Made by a program: the position numbers and the translations under genes. DNA of 64,000 bases from an uncultured Coriobacteriia bacterium (GTDB lineage Bacteria > Actinomycetota > Coriobacteriia > Coriobacteriales > QAMH01). The stretch is taken from assembly GCA_948466335.1 (NCBI GenBank), contig CAOKAE010000005.1, positions 59,302 to 123,301 on the forward strand. Direction: 5' to 3'. Below the pieces are notes generated by a model that saw nothing but the letters and a program-made list of their open reading frames with translations, was not told where the DNA came from and did no database searches. Positions 24,934 to 33,060 of the stretch are shown here, one piece after another. Positions within the stretch are counted from its first letter, which is position 1. Each line of letters opens with the position of its first letter.

Positions 24934-26271
24934 ATGTCAAGTCACAAGAAAGACAAGCGCAAGCAGATTCCGCTAACTGACCGTCCCAACGCGTTTGCGC
25001 GCGTGGAGCGCAAGGTCGAACACGCCATCGAGGACGTGAAGGATGACGCTGAGAAGCGCGTGCATGGCTCCATCGAGCACACGCGCGAGTCCGTCGAGCA
25101 CTTTGGCGAGGAACTCCATGAGACGGTGCCCCCCTCGCGCATTCCCAAGGCCAACCGCATCATCGCGGCGCTCATCATAGCCTCGCTCGGCATTTCCGTG
25201 CTCCAGGTCATCTCGCAGACCAGTCTGAGCTGGGGTCATCTCACGGAGCTCTTCACCGGTACGGTCAACGCCTATGGCATCGTGGCCATCGCCTACGGCT
25301 TTCTCGCCGCGTTGAACTTCGCCGGCCTCATCGTCCTCATCTATCTCGACCGCAAGGGCAGGATCTTCGAGGCGCGCATGCTCCTGCGTGCGCTCGTCAT
25401 CTTGCTGCTCGCCGGCCTGCTCACGAGTGTCGCCCTCAACGGCGTGGTCTGGCTTGAAATCACCTACCTGTTCCAGTTCATCTGCGCAATCGCCTACCAG
25501 ATTTACAACGATCCGAGTCTCGACCGCGCACCGGCCTTCAAGAACCCCTTCAAGGAGGGCAAGGAGGCTCGCAAGAAGGTATACGAGCAAGACCCCGATC
25601 GTCGCGGCTACATTCCGCTCAACTTCTTCAACCTGTTCTGGATTTTCATGACCGCAAGCGTTCTGGGCCTGTGCATGGAGATGGTCTTCTGCTTGCTCGT
25701 CAATCACGTCTGGGAAAGTCGCGCGGGTCTTCTCTGGGGTCCGTTCTCGCCCATCTACGGCTTTGGCGCCTTGCTCATGACCATCGCGCTCAACCGCATG
25801 TGGTATCGCAACGCGCTGTTCATCTTCGTCGTGTCCGGCCTCATAGGCGGTGCGTTCGAATTCTTCGTTTCCTGGTACATGCAGACGGCCTTCGGCGTGG
25901 TCGCCTGGGATTATTCTGGCTCCTTCCTCTCCATCGACGGAAGGACCGATTTTGCGCATGCGTGCGCCTGGGGCCTGTGCGGATTGGTGTGGATACGCAT
26001 ACTCCTGCCCGGCGTCATGCAGCTCGTCGACATCATTCCCCTCAAATGGCGTGCGACGATTACCGTGCTTGTCTTCACCTTCATGGTCGTCAACGCCATC
26101 ATGACTCTGCTCGCCCTTGACTGCTGGTCACAGCGTGAGGCCGGATTGCCCGTCGAGAACGAGGTCCAGGTATGGTTCGACGAGCATTACGATGACGAGT
26201 TCATGAAGGAACGCTTCTCGACCATGGGAATGAGCCAGGAAAGCGCGCTGCGTGCCCAGCAATCCCTGTAG
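24934..26271 (+). CDS. CmpB-type (ABC type IV-like) membrane protein with N-terminal extension
   Basis: A 445-residue membrane protein. The ATG at 24934 follows GAGGAGGAT. Residues 1-75 are soluble, charged and helical (ERKVEHAIEDVKDDAEKRVHGS). Three to four hydrophobic helices follow (about 78-190). The second half, from NFFNLFWIFMTASVLGLCMEMV onward (about 235-400), matches the putative ABC-transporter type IV family (CmpB, DUF1113): LLWGPFSPIYGFG, GGAFEFFVSWYMQ, WDYSG, DFAHACAWGLCGLVW. No ATPase subunit is nearby, so transport is unproven. The role is unknown. Confidence 0.8.
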   Translation: MSSHKKDKRKQIPLTDRPNAFARVERKVEHAIEDVKDDAEKRVHGSIEHTRESVEHFGEELHETVPPSRIPKANRIIAALIIASLGISVLQVISQTSLSWGHLTELFTGTVNAYGIVAIAYGFLAALNFAGLIVLIYLDRKGRIFEARMLLRALVILLLAGLLTSVALNGVVWLEITYLFQFICAIAYQIYNDPSLDRAPAFKNPFKEGKEARKKVYEQDPDRRGYIPLNFFNLFWIFMTASVLGLCMEMVFCLLVNHVWESRAGLLWGPFSPIYGFGALLMTIALNRMWYRNALFIFVVSGLIGGAFEFFVSWYMQTAFGVVAWDYSGSFLSIDGRTDFAHACAWGLCGLVWIRILLPGVMQLVDIIPLKWRATITVLVFTFMVVNAIMTLLALDCWSQREAGLPVENEVQVWFDEHYDDEFMKERFSTMGMSQESALRAQQSL

Positions 26272-26329
26272 CGGCGCTTGCGTCATCTGGTAAACTAGTG
26301 CTTCGTCTTTGTCTGAATCGAGGTGAGCC

Positions 26330-26848
26330 ATGCGAGTTTACACGTTTCCCGATCCCGTGTTGCACGAGATCTGCGAGCCGGTCGAGGTCGGTGACAAGGC
26401 CATGGCCCGTCATGCCAAGTCCATGCTCAAGCAGATGTACAAGTCAGATGGCGTCGGGCTTGCCGGGCCTCAAGTCGGCCTGCTCAAGCGCATCGTCGTC
26501 ATCGACACCGATTACGTGACCGAGGACGAGGACGGGAACCTTTTGCCCAGCCGTTCGCTCGTGCTCATCAACCCAGAAATCGTCGACCATTCCGAGGAGC
26601 AGATTCCCTCCAAGGAGGGGTGCATCTCGCTTCCCGGCCTTTCCGTCGACGTGAAGCGCTGGGAGTGGGTCAAGGTCAAGTGCCTCGATGCCGACTATAA
26701 CGAGGTCGAGCATGTGGGAGACGGGCTCTTCGGGGTCTGCATGCAACATGAGATCGACCACTTGGACGGCATGACGCTCATCGAGCGCGCCGATCCCATC
26801 GCGCGACTTAAGGCGCTCCGGGAATACCAGAGCGCAAACGGCCAGTAG
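26330..26848 (+). CDS. def: Peptide deformylase
   Basis: A 172-residue metallo-deformylase removing the N-formyl group from nascent proteins. All three motifs: GVGLAGPQVG (41-50), EGCISLPG with Cys98, and QHEIDHLDG with His140, Glu141 and His144. It forms a functional block with fmt and rsmB downstream. Confidence 0.97.
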   Translation: MRVYTFPDPVLHEICEPVEVGDKAMARHAKSMLKQMYKSDGVGLAGPQVGLLKRIVVIDTDYVTEDEDGNLLPSRSLVLINPEIVDHSEEQIPSKEGCISLPGLSVDVKRWEWVKVKCLDADYNEVEHVGDGLFGVCMQHEIDHLDGMTLIERADPIARLKALREYQSANGQ

Positions 26849-26903
26849 GCACGAGAGACGCGTACGAACGGATGACGGGACCGCTGATGGAGGTGGCTGT
26901 ACG

Positions 26904-27863
26904 GTGAATATCGTCTTCATGGGCACGCCTTCCTTCGCCCTGCCGGCACTGGACATGCTCGCCGCGTCGGACGAGCATCACATCAGCGCCGTCTACACAC
27001 GTCCCGACGCGCTGGCAGGACGCGGCAACAAGATGCAGCCCACCCGCGTCAAGATGCGCGCCGAGGAGCTGGGCCTGCCCGTCTTCACGCCGTACTCGCT
27101 GCGCGAGGCCGGCGTCGTCGAGCATCTGGCCTCCCTCGCCCCCGACGCCATCGTCGTCGCTGCGTACGGTGCCCTTCTCACGCGGGACGTCCTCGACATT
27201 CCCCCTCTTGGCTGCCTTAACATCCATGGCTCGTTGCTACCGCGCTGGCGCGGCGCGGCTCCCGTCCAGCGCGCCATCCTCAACGGCGACGAGCTCGCCG
27301 GCGTCTGCCTCATGCAGATGGAAGAGGGGCTTGATACGGGCGCCTACCATACGCTCGGTGCCGTCGAGATTGGTCACAAGACGACCGAGGAACTCCTGCA
27401 CGAGCTTGCCGAAATCGGCGCGATGGGGCTGCTCGAGGCGCTGCCGCAGATCGAGGCGGGCACCTACGAGTGGTTCGAGCAGGACATCGAGTTCGTGACC
27501 TACGCCGAGAAGGTCGCCAAGGACGAGACGCTCCTGCGCCCCGGTCTCACCAGCGCGGAGTTCCTGCGGCGTGTCCAGGCGTCCTCGCATCGCACCCCCT
27601 CGCGCTGCGTGATTTGCGGTCGCAGGGTCACCATCCTGCGCGCCCATCCCGCGGATATCGTCTTGGAGCAAGGCGAGGTCGTGCTCGAGAAAAAGCACAT
27701 ATACCTGGGTCTCAAGGGACGCGCCGTCGAGATTGACGAGGTCAAGCCCGAAAACAAGCGCGAGATGCCCGCCCGTGCCTGGATCGCCGGTTTGCACGGT
27801 TGCGATGACCTGACCTGGAACGTCCTGCCCGAGTACTATCACAAGCTTCCCGTCTATGGCTAG
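26904..27863 (+). CDS. fmt: Methionyl-tRNA formyltransferase
   Basis: A 319-residue formyl-transferase for initiator Met-tRNA. Motifs: IVFMGTPSFALPAL at the N-terminus, CLNIHGSLLPRWRGAAPVQRAI with the catalytic Asn and His, GVCLMQMEEGLDTGAY with the catalytic Asp, and a C-terminal OB-like domain. GTG start after ATGGAGG. It overlaps rsmB by eight bases. Confidence 0.96.
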   Translation: MNIVFMGTPSFALPALDMLAASDEHHISAVYTRPDALAGRGNKMQPTRVKMRAEELGLPVFTPYSLREAGVVEHLASLAPDAIVVAAYGALLTRDVLDIPPLGCLNIHGSLLPRWRGAAPVQRAILNGDELAGVCLMQMEEGLDTGAYHTLGAVEIGHKTTEELLHELAEIGAMGLLEALPQIEAGTYEWFEQDIEFVTYAEKVAKDETLLRPGLTSAEFLRRVQASSHRTPSRCVICGRRVTILRAHPADIVLEQGEVVLEKKHIYLGLKGRAVEIDEVKPENKREMPARAWIAGLHGCDDLTWNVLPEYYHKLPVYG

Positions 27864-29055
27864 ACGGCGTGCGGACAGGGCGACACCCGCTCGCCTGCTC
27901 GCCCTCGAGCTCACCCGAGAGGTTCGGGAGCGCGACGCCTATCTGCGCGAGCTCGTGAGCGCCGAACGGACCGTGACCGACCTTCCTGCCGAGGAATTCG
28001 ATTTCGCCCAGGTGCTGGCTTTCGGCGTCGTGATGTGCAAGGGCACGCTCGACGAAGCCATCGACCGCTCGCTTTCCTCACCGCGCGACGTGAGGCCCAA
28101 GGTGCGCGACTGCCTGCGCATCTCGGCCTACGAGTTGCTCTTCCTGCACAAGCCCGCGCATGCGGTCGTGGACCAGGGCGTCGAGCTCGTGCGTTCCGTG
28201 ACGCCGCGTGCGGCCGGCCTTGCCAACGCGGTGTTGCGCAAGATGGCCCACGACGCGCGTGAGTTTCCCTGGGGGGATGGGACCACCGATGATGCGGCCT
28301 GGGCGCGCTCCTATGGTATGCCGTCGTGGCTTGCCAAGCGTTTGGAAGCCCAATACGGCCGCGAACAGGCGAGTGCCATCATGAAAGCCGATTTGCATCC
28401 TGCACCGCGCTATCTGCGTGATAATCCCTTCGACCCGGACAACCCCTTCGCCTGCGACCTGTCGGCCCAGCGCGTGGCGAGCCTCGTGCCGCTTGAAGGC
28501 CCCATTCTCGAGATAGGGGCGGGACGGGGCACCAAGACCATGTTGCTCGAAAGCCGCGCTGCCGAGAGTTTAGGGCATACCGTGCCCATCCATGCTATCG
28601 AGCTTCACGAGTACCGCACGCAACTGCATCGTGAGCGCATGGGGCAGATGGGCATCGAGGACGTACTCTCGCTTACGGGCGATGCGCGCGAGCTCGATGC
28701 CATCGATGGCGTGCTACCGCACTACGACGCCGTGCTCCTCGACGCACCCTGCTCGGGCACGGGCACGATGCGCCGCCATCCCGAGATTCGCTGGAAGCTC
28801 GAGCCCGAAGACGTGGGCGAGCTCGCCGGGCTGCAGCGCGCGCTCCTCGCCGAGGCGGCGCGTCATGTTGCACCAGACGGAACGCTCGTCTACGCCACGT
28901 GCAGCATTCTGGACGAGGAAAACCAGCAGGTTGTCGACGCTTTCCTCGCCACACAACCCGAGGGCACCTGGCAGCTAGCGGAAGGTTCATTCGCGTCGCT
29001 CCCCACCCTCGATGGTCCCGACGGCCACTTCGCCGCCGTCCTACAGCGCGTATAG
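27856..29055 (+). CDS. rsmB: RsmB-type 16S rRNA (cytosine-C5) methyltransferase
   Basis: A 399-residue Fmu/RsmB protein. The N-terminal NusB-like domain (LALELTREVRERDAYL...KPAHAVVDQGVELV, residues ~12-150) precedes the NOL1/NOP2/Sun methyltransferase. SAM motif ILEIGAGRGTKT, catalytic cysteines in DAPCSGTGTMRRHPEIRW and YATCSILDEEN. It modifies C967 of 16S rRNA in the family. def-fmt-rsmB is a very common order. Confidence 0.94.
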   Translation: MARRRADRATPARLLALELTREVRERDAYLRELVSAERTVTDLPAEEFDFAQVLAFGVVMCKGTLDEAIDRSLSSPRDVRPKVRDCLRISAYELLFLHKPAHAVVDQGVELVRSVTPRAAGLANAVLRKMAHDAREFPWGDGTTDDAAWARSYGMPSWLAKRLEAQYGREQASAIMKADLHPAPRYLRDNPFDPDNPFACDLSAQRVASLVPLEGPILEIGAGRGTKTMLLESRAAESLGHTVPIHAIELHEYRTQLHRERMGQMGIEDVLSLTGDARELDAIDGVLPHYDAVLLDAPCSGTGTMRRHPEIRWKLEPEDVGELAGLQRALLAEAARHVAPDGTLVYATCSILDEENQQVVDAFLATQPEGTWQLAEGSFASLPTLDGPDGHFAAVLQRV

Positions 29056-29064
29056 CGCGAATAT

Positions 29065-29169
29065 GTGCGCAGGGAAGCCGCCTCGCGTCGATGGTCGCTT
29101 CCCGACGGGCCGCTTCGCGGTCCTTACGGCGCGCTCCCTTAACCTCCGCTCGACGGTTCCCCTGCGCAC
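29065..29169. repeat. 105-bp palindromic element, copy A
   Basis: Terminal inverted arms GTGCGCAGG (29065-29073) and CCTGCGCAC (29161-29169). Between them is a core (29093-29150) that is about 90% identical to 51082-51140. The core contains two small hairpins, GTCG-CTTCC-CGAC and CCGC-TTC-GCGG. It starts ten bases after rsmB. The arms differ from those of copy B while remaining self-complementary. Confidence 0.8.
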
Positions 29170-29175
29170 TACACC

Positions 29176-29345
29176 GCGACGGGCACATCCCTGCGTGGGC
29201 ATCTGGAGCAGATCCGGCGGATGTGCAACGCGGGTTTAGCGAAAGGTGTTTGAGCGTGCGGTCTTTGCACGCGAGTTCTTTCGCGGCGTTGCAAAGAGGC
29301 CGGATCGAGTGCGAGAGCCAGCCCGCGCAGGGATGTGCCCGTCGC
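29176..29345. repeat. 170-bp nested palindrome with perfect 20-bp terminal arms
   Basis: GCGACGGGCACATCCCTGCG (29176-29195) is exactly complementary to 29326-29345. Four more perfect stems are nested in order: GATCCGG (29211-29217 with 29300-29306), TGCAACGC (29224-29231 with 29286-29293), GCGAAAG (29239-29245 with 29278-29284) and GCGTGC (29254-29259 with 29267-29272). No open frame of note. It ends three bases before the FBPase stop codon. Confidence 0.85.
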
Positions 29346-29348
29346 TTT

Positions 29349-30692
29349 CTAGCGCGGCGGAATCTCCCGGGCGTCGGTGACGATCGTCTTCGTGTCCCTG
29401 TCGAAGCTTTCGATTGCGTAGAGCGTGAAGCGCTCGTCGACACGGGTAAGTGCATAGCCGGCAAGTCCCGTCGTCTTGCTGTAGGCCGCCGACATGCCGC
29501 CGTCGATGCAGATAACGCGACCACCGGCCTTGACCGGGTCTTCGCCATCCTTGGCCTTGACCGGCACGTGACCGCAGATGATGCGCGCGTGCGCGGGGTC
29601 GAGCCCGAAGTCCTCGAAGATGCGCTCGTAGGGTTCGGTTTCGTCGAGCAGCAGGTAGAAGGCGTTCTTGACCTCCTTGCGTGCGGCCTTGTCCTTGCAC
29701 AGGTAGATTTCGAAAGTCGCCATCTTGCTCTTGGCGAATAGCGGCGAGCCCGGCCCGAGCCATAAATACCAGATGAGGTCGCGGCCCTTCTCGCGTGTGG
29801 CCGCGTCATCGGACTCGAACGCCGCACGCACCCAGGCCTGCGCCTCGTCGTAGAGTCCCTTTCCCTTGCAAAGCGTGCCGTAGATGTCGACTTCCTTGAG
29901 CGTGCCATCGTCGTTGAGCGGCACGCAGGCGTGCGCGAGCAAGTCGCCGTCGCATATCTTGTAGAGGCTGCCGCGCTCGAAGAGGAAGCGCACGTGGCGC
30001 GCGAGCTTGCCGCAGCCTTGGAACGCGGCGACGAGGTGGTCCATGACGGCTTGCTCCTCGTCGGTGAGTGCATAAGGCTCGGCCGGATCGACGGTGGGGA
30101 AGTACGTGTCCGTGAGCTCGTAGGTCACGCCATCGACATCGACGGTCCGTGCGTCGTAGTCGATGCGGTGAAGCAGTTTGCGATCCTCTAATCCATAATT
30201 AGGATACTTGTCTATTAACGCAGCCTCGACCTTGAACTGAAGGATGGCCATGGCCTTCTGGATCTTCACGTTCATCTCGAGTTCCGCAGGTGAGAGGCCA
30301 GGATTCGACTTGAGGGCGAATGCCTCGCAGGGGTCATCAGCGTAGACGGAAAGCGCGAATTCCGCGAGCGGCGAGAGGTCGATACCATATGAACTAGTCA
30401 AAATGTCTAAATTGCCATAGCGCGCGCAGTTGCGTACCACGTGGGCGATGCAGCCCGGTTGCCCGAGCGCCGCACCCATCCAGACCACGTCGTGATTGCC
30501 CCATTGCACGTCCGCATGGGGATAATCCATGAGAAGCTCGATGATCTTGTCCGGAGAGGGGCCACGGTCATAGACGTCGCCGATGAGATGCGTCCAGCGC
30601 ACGTCGTCACGCCAGTCTTCGAGCAGGTAGGCAAGGGTGTCGAATTCCCCGTGAACGTCCGAGAGGTAGAGCACGCAGCCGCTGTCTTTCAT
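29349..30692 (-). CDS. fbp: Compact class III fructose-1,6-bisphosphatase
   Basis: A 447-residue calcineurin-like phosphatase of the class III FBPase family (gluconeogenesis). The ATG at 30692 has AGGAG upstream. Metal-site motifs: LSDVHGEF (residues ~9-16), GDVYDRGPSPDKI, WGNHDVVWMGAALG and CGHVPVKAKDGEDPVKAGG; ARYGNLDIL and WYLWLGPGSPLF are family-specific. From remembered sequence, the Bacillus protein is about 670 residues. This one lacks the ~60 N-terminal residues, the ~110-residue helical insert between DVHGE and GDVYDRG, and the C-terminal helix. All catalytic motifs remain, so activity is plausible but regulation may differ. Confidence 0.88.
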   Translation of the reverse strand: MKDSGCVLYLSDVHGEFDTLAYLLEDWRDDVRWTHLIGDVYDRGPSPDKIIELLMDYPHADVQWGNHDVVWMGAALGQPGCIAHVVRNCARYGNLDILTSSYGIDLSPLAEFALSVYADDPCEAFALKSNPGLSPAELEMNVKIQKAMAILQFKVEAALIDKYPNYGLEDRKLLHRIDYDARTVDVDGVTYELTDTYFPTVDPAEPYALTDEEQAVMDHLVAAFQGCGKLARHVRFLFERGSLYKICDGDLLAHACVPLNDDGTLKEVDIYGTLCKGKGLYDEAQAWVRAAFESDDAATREKGRDLIWYLWLGPGSPLFAKSKMATFEIYLCKDKAARKEVKNAFYLLLDETEPYERIFEDFGLDPAHARIICGHVPVKAKDGEDPVKAGGRVICIDGGMSAAYSKTTGLAGYALTRVDERFTLYAIESFDRDTKTIVTDAREIPPR

Positions 30693-30761
30693 GGGTGACT
30701 CCTGTTCCGAGAGGGTATGCGCTGAGTATACACGACGCAATGTGGCACGCTCCGCGTACTA

Positions 30762-30802
30762 GCGTCGGGTAGGTCGTCGAGCCGAGGCGACCTGCCCGAC
30801 GC
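30762..30802. repeat. Interrupted GC hairpin between fbp and mraZ
   Basis: GCGTCGGG (30762-30769) with CCCGACGC (30795-30802), then a T-G pair and AGGTCG/CGACCT, giving a 15-bp arm with an 11-nt loop. It lies in the 423-bp divergent gap 30693-31115. Nearby, GCGTGGGA (30812-30819) and TCCCACGC (30866-30873) form a second, looser inverted repeat around an A/T-run. Neither has a clear role. TATACT on the minus strand (30730-30725) may be the fbp -10. Confidence 0.55.
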
Positions 30803-30998
30803 GAACCGTTCGCGTGGGAATTTGGCCCAAATCGCGCGAAATCCACAAATTTTTTTGAAAAAACGTCCCACGCCCCGAAGAGCCCATAATTGCGAATGGC
30901 GAAAAACGGCAACACAACATCTTGTGCCCCGAATCGAAAACTGGGGGAGAGAAATGCAGAGCGTGTGGCAGAGTGGGGGATAAATGCCCAGTTTTGTG

Positions 30999-31027
30999 TT
31001 GTGAAGTGGGATTAGATGGGATATTAT
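30999..31027 (+). promoter_or_regulatory. mraZ (dcw) promoter with two MraZ boxes
   Basis: TTGTGA (30999-31004), 17-bp spacer, TATTAT (31022-31027). Two TGGGA boxes at 31007-31011 and 31017-31021, exactly 10 bp apart, fill the spacer. Direct TGGGN repeats at 10-bp spacing are the known MraZ binding pattern, so MraZ should repress this promoter. A further TGGGG lies at 30974. Confidence 0.8.
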
Positions 31028-31034
31028 TCTCGCT

Positions 31035-31082
31035 GCGACCCCCCAAAGAAACGTAGAACTTCAACATAGCCAGGGGGGTCGC
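31035..31082 (+). promoter_or_regulatory. Long-loop hairpin in the mraZ 5' leader
   Basis: GCGACCCCCC (31035-31044) pairs perfectly with GGGGGGTCGC (31073-31082) across a 28-nt loop, starting about 8 nt after the -10. It would form the very 5' end of the dcw transcript. It is not a terminator (no T-run directly after); it may stabilise or attenuate the mRNA. Confidence 0.6.
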
Positions 31083-31115
31083 CAAATTTTCGGGACGGGC
31101 AAGGGGTGTGACGCA

Positions 31116-31556
31116 ATGCGTTTCCGCGGCGAATATCAACATAGCGTTGATAGCAAGGGCCGCGTCTCCCTGCCGGCAAAGTTCCGCAAGGCCCTGCCGG
31201 ATGAGGTGACCATCGTTCCGGTCTCCAATGCGGATTTCGGCAAGGCGCTATACGTCTTTTCGGACGAAGCGTACGACGAATGGATGGATTCGTTCTTCGA
31301 CACCGAAGAGGGGGGTTACAACCCGCGCAGCAAGAAGCACATCGCCCTGCACAAGTATCTCAATTCCAGTGCGGAGTCGGTTGCCATCGATGCGGCGGGA
31401 CGCGTCAAGCTCTCCCCGAAGCAGTGCGACAAGGTCGGTATCGACAAGAACGTGACCATCATTGGCGAAGGTGACCATATCGAGATCTGGGATAGCCAGG
31501 CTCTCGAGGAGTACATGGATTCCATCGACCCGTTCGGCAGCTTCCTGGAAGACTAG
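31116..31556 (+). CDS. mraZ: MraZ transcriptional regulator
   Basis: A 146-residue double AbrB-fold protein, first gene of the dcw cluster. Both DxxxR signatures are present: DSKGR (12-16) and DAAGR in the second half. It binds TGGGN direct repeats such as those just upstream, which implies autoregulation. The ATG lies 88 nt after the -10. Confidence 0.95.
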   Translation: MRFRGEYQHSVDSKGRVSLPAKFRKALPDEVTIVPVSNADFGKALYVFSDEAYDEWMDSFFDTEEGGYNPRSKKHIALHKYLNSSAESVAIDAAGRVKLSPKQCDKVGIDKNVTIIGEGDHIEIWDSQALEEYMDSIDPFGSFLED

Positions 31557-31566
31557 GGACGGCACG

Positions 31567-32517
31567 TTGACAGCTGAATACCGGCACATTCCCGTTCTGC
31601 TCCATGAGTGCATCGAAGCACTCGATTTGCATGATGGCGCCACGGCGCTCGATTGCACCCTTGGCGGAGCGGGACACTCTGAGGCCATGGCAAGAAGCAT
31701 CGCGCCGCACGGTACGCTCATCGGCATCGACCAAGATGACATGGCGCTCGAGGCGGCGGCAAGGCGACTTGGCAGTGCGGGACTTGACTCGGACCCGATC
31801 CTGCTCAAGGGCAACTTTGCCGATTTGGATGATCTGCTCGTCACGGCGCGCGTACCAGGCGTCGATGCCGTGCTCTTCGACCTCGGAGTGAGCTCTCCAC
31901 AATTTGATTTTCCTGAGCGTGGCTTCTCCTACCGAGAAGACGCTCCCCTCGATATGCGTATGGACCCGGGTACACACACCCTAACCGCAGCAGAGATCCT
32001 AAACACCTACACCACAGACGATCTCGCCCGGGTTCTGCGCGAATACGGTGAGGAAAAGTGGGCTGCTCGTATCGCGCGCTTCATTGTTGACGCGCGTTGC
32101 GAGCAGCCCGTCAATAGAACATTTCAGCTGGTAGACATCATCAAACGAGCAATACCCGCGAATGCGCGGAAGAAGGGCGGTCACCCCGCCAAGCGCACGT
32201 TCCAGGCGCTGCGCATCGAAGTGAACCACGAACTCGACGTTTTGTCCCGTGGCCTCGACGCAGCCATACGCTGGCTCAATCCGGGCGGCAAGATCGCCGT
32301 CATCTCCTACCATTCGCTCGAAGATCGCATCGTGAAGGACTGCTTTCGCACCATGGAGAATCCCTGCACCTGCCCGCCGGAGCTTCCGGTGTGCGTATGC
32401 GGGAAAAAGCCGGTATTGAAGGTCGAGACCCGCAAGCCGCTCGTACCGGCTGCGGACGAAATTGAGGATAACAACCGGGCGCACAGCGCCCGCTTACGGG
32501 TTGCAACGAAGCTTTAA
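31567..32517 (+). CDS. rsmH: 16S rRNA (cytosine(1402)-N4)-methyltransferase
   Basis: A 316-residue MraW/RsmH methyltransferase. TTG start at 31567 (AGGGA nine bases upstream) gives the canonical EYRHIPVLLHECIEAL; the upstream extension lies in mraZ. SAM site LDCTLGGAGHSEAM, then DLGVSSPQFDFPERGFSYREDAPLDMRMD in parts, and the helical insert domain. The C-terminal NPGGKIAVISYHSLEDRIVK is diagnostic. Confidence 0.95.
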   Translation: MTAEYRHIPVLLHECIEALDLHDGATALDCTLGGAGHSEAMARSIAPHGTLIGIDQDDMALEAAARRLGSAGLDSDPILLKGNFADLDDLLVTARVPGVDAVLFDLGVSSPQFDFPERGFSYREDAPLDMRMDPGTHTLTAAEILNTYTTDDLARVLREYGEEKWAARIARFIVDARCEQPVNRTFQLVDIIKRAIPANARKKGGHPAKRTFQALRIEVNHELDVLSRGLDAAIRWLNPGGKIAVISYHSLEDRIVKDCFRTMENPCTCPPELPVCVCGKKPVLKVETRKPLVPAADEIEDNNRAHSARLRVATKL

Positions 32518-32540
32518 TGTAGAAAGGACGCCCGTCCATC

Positions 32541-33050
32541 ATGGCGCAGGCTGCTCGACAATACTACGGCTACTCCCGGTATGCCGCACCTGTCGCACAC
32601 ACGACGGCTCCCGAGCGTGCGCCGCGTCCCGACGTCCGCGTCATCCCCGGACAGCGCACGTCAAACCCCGCCCTGCAATCCATTTCTCCCGAGCACGCCT
32701 TTGCCTTCAAGCTCGCCCTCGTCATCATCGTTACCATAGCGGTGCTGTGCTCCGTGCGCGTGTGGCTTTCCGCGTCCACGGTCGCCATGCTCGATAACGT
32801 GAACACCATCGAGAGCACGTTAACGAGTGCTCAGGCAAGGACGAACGAACTCGAGATTCAACACTCGATTCTGTCGAGCTCGACGCGCATCGAGGAGGAG
32901 GCCGTCAAGATCGGGATGGTCGCGCCCGCGAGCGTCAAGTATCTGAAGGTCGTCATACCCGGCAAGGTCGTCTTGAACGTGGATGGGTCAATTTCGCTTA
33001 CGGGCACGCTCCAAAACGTGGAAGACTACATTGCCACGACCACGGGCTAG
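32541..33050 (+). CDS. ftsL: FtsL-like division protein
   Basis: A 169-residue bitopic membrane protein. About 55 cytosolic basic/Pro-rich residues, one helix (ALVIIVTIAVLCSVRVWL, about 57-74), and an extracytoplasmic coiled coil ending in the FtsL-like EEEAVKIGMVAPASVKYL. The position between rsmH and ftsI supports FtsL (FtsB/Q partner). The sequence is poorly conserved in this family, so the call rests on topology and order. Confidence 0.82.
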   Translation: MAQAARQYYGYSRYAAPVAHTTAPERAPRPDVRVIPGQRTSNPALQSISPEHAFAFKLALVIIVTIAVLCSVRVWLSASTVAMLDNVNTIESTLTSAQARTNELEIQHSILSSSTRIEEEAVKIGMVAPASVKYLKVVIPGKVVLNVDGSISLTGTLQNVEDYIATTTG

Positions 33051-33060
33051 GGTGCTCTAG

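Noticed and set aside
29176..29345. tRNA-like or riboswitch identity of the nested palindrome
   Set aside because: No conserved riboswitch core or cloverleaf is visible; its symmetry fits a palindromic repeat better.
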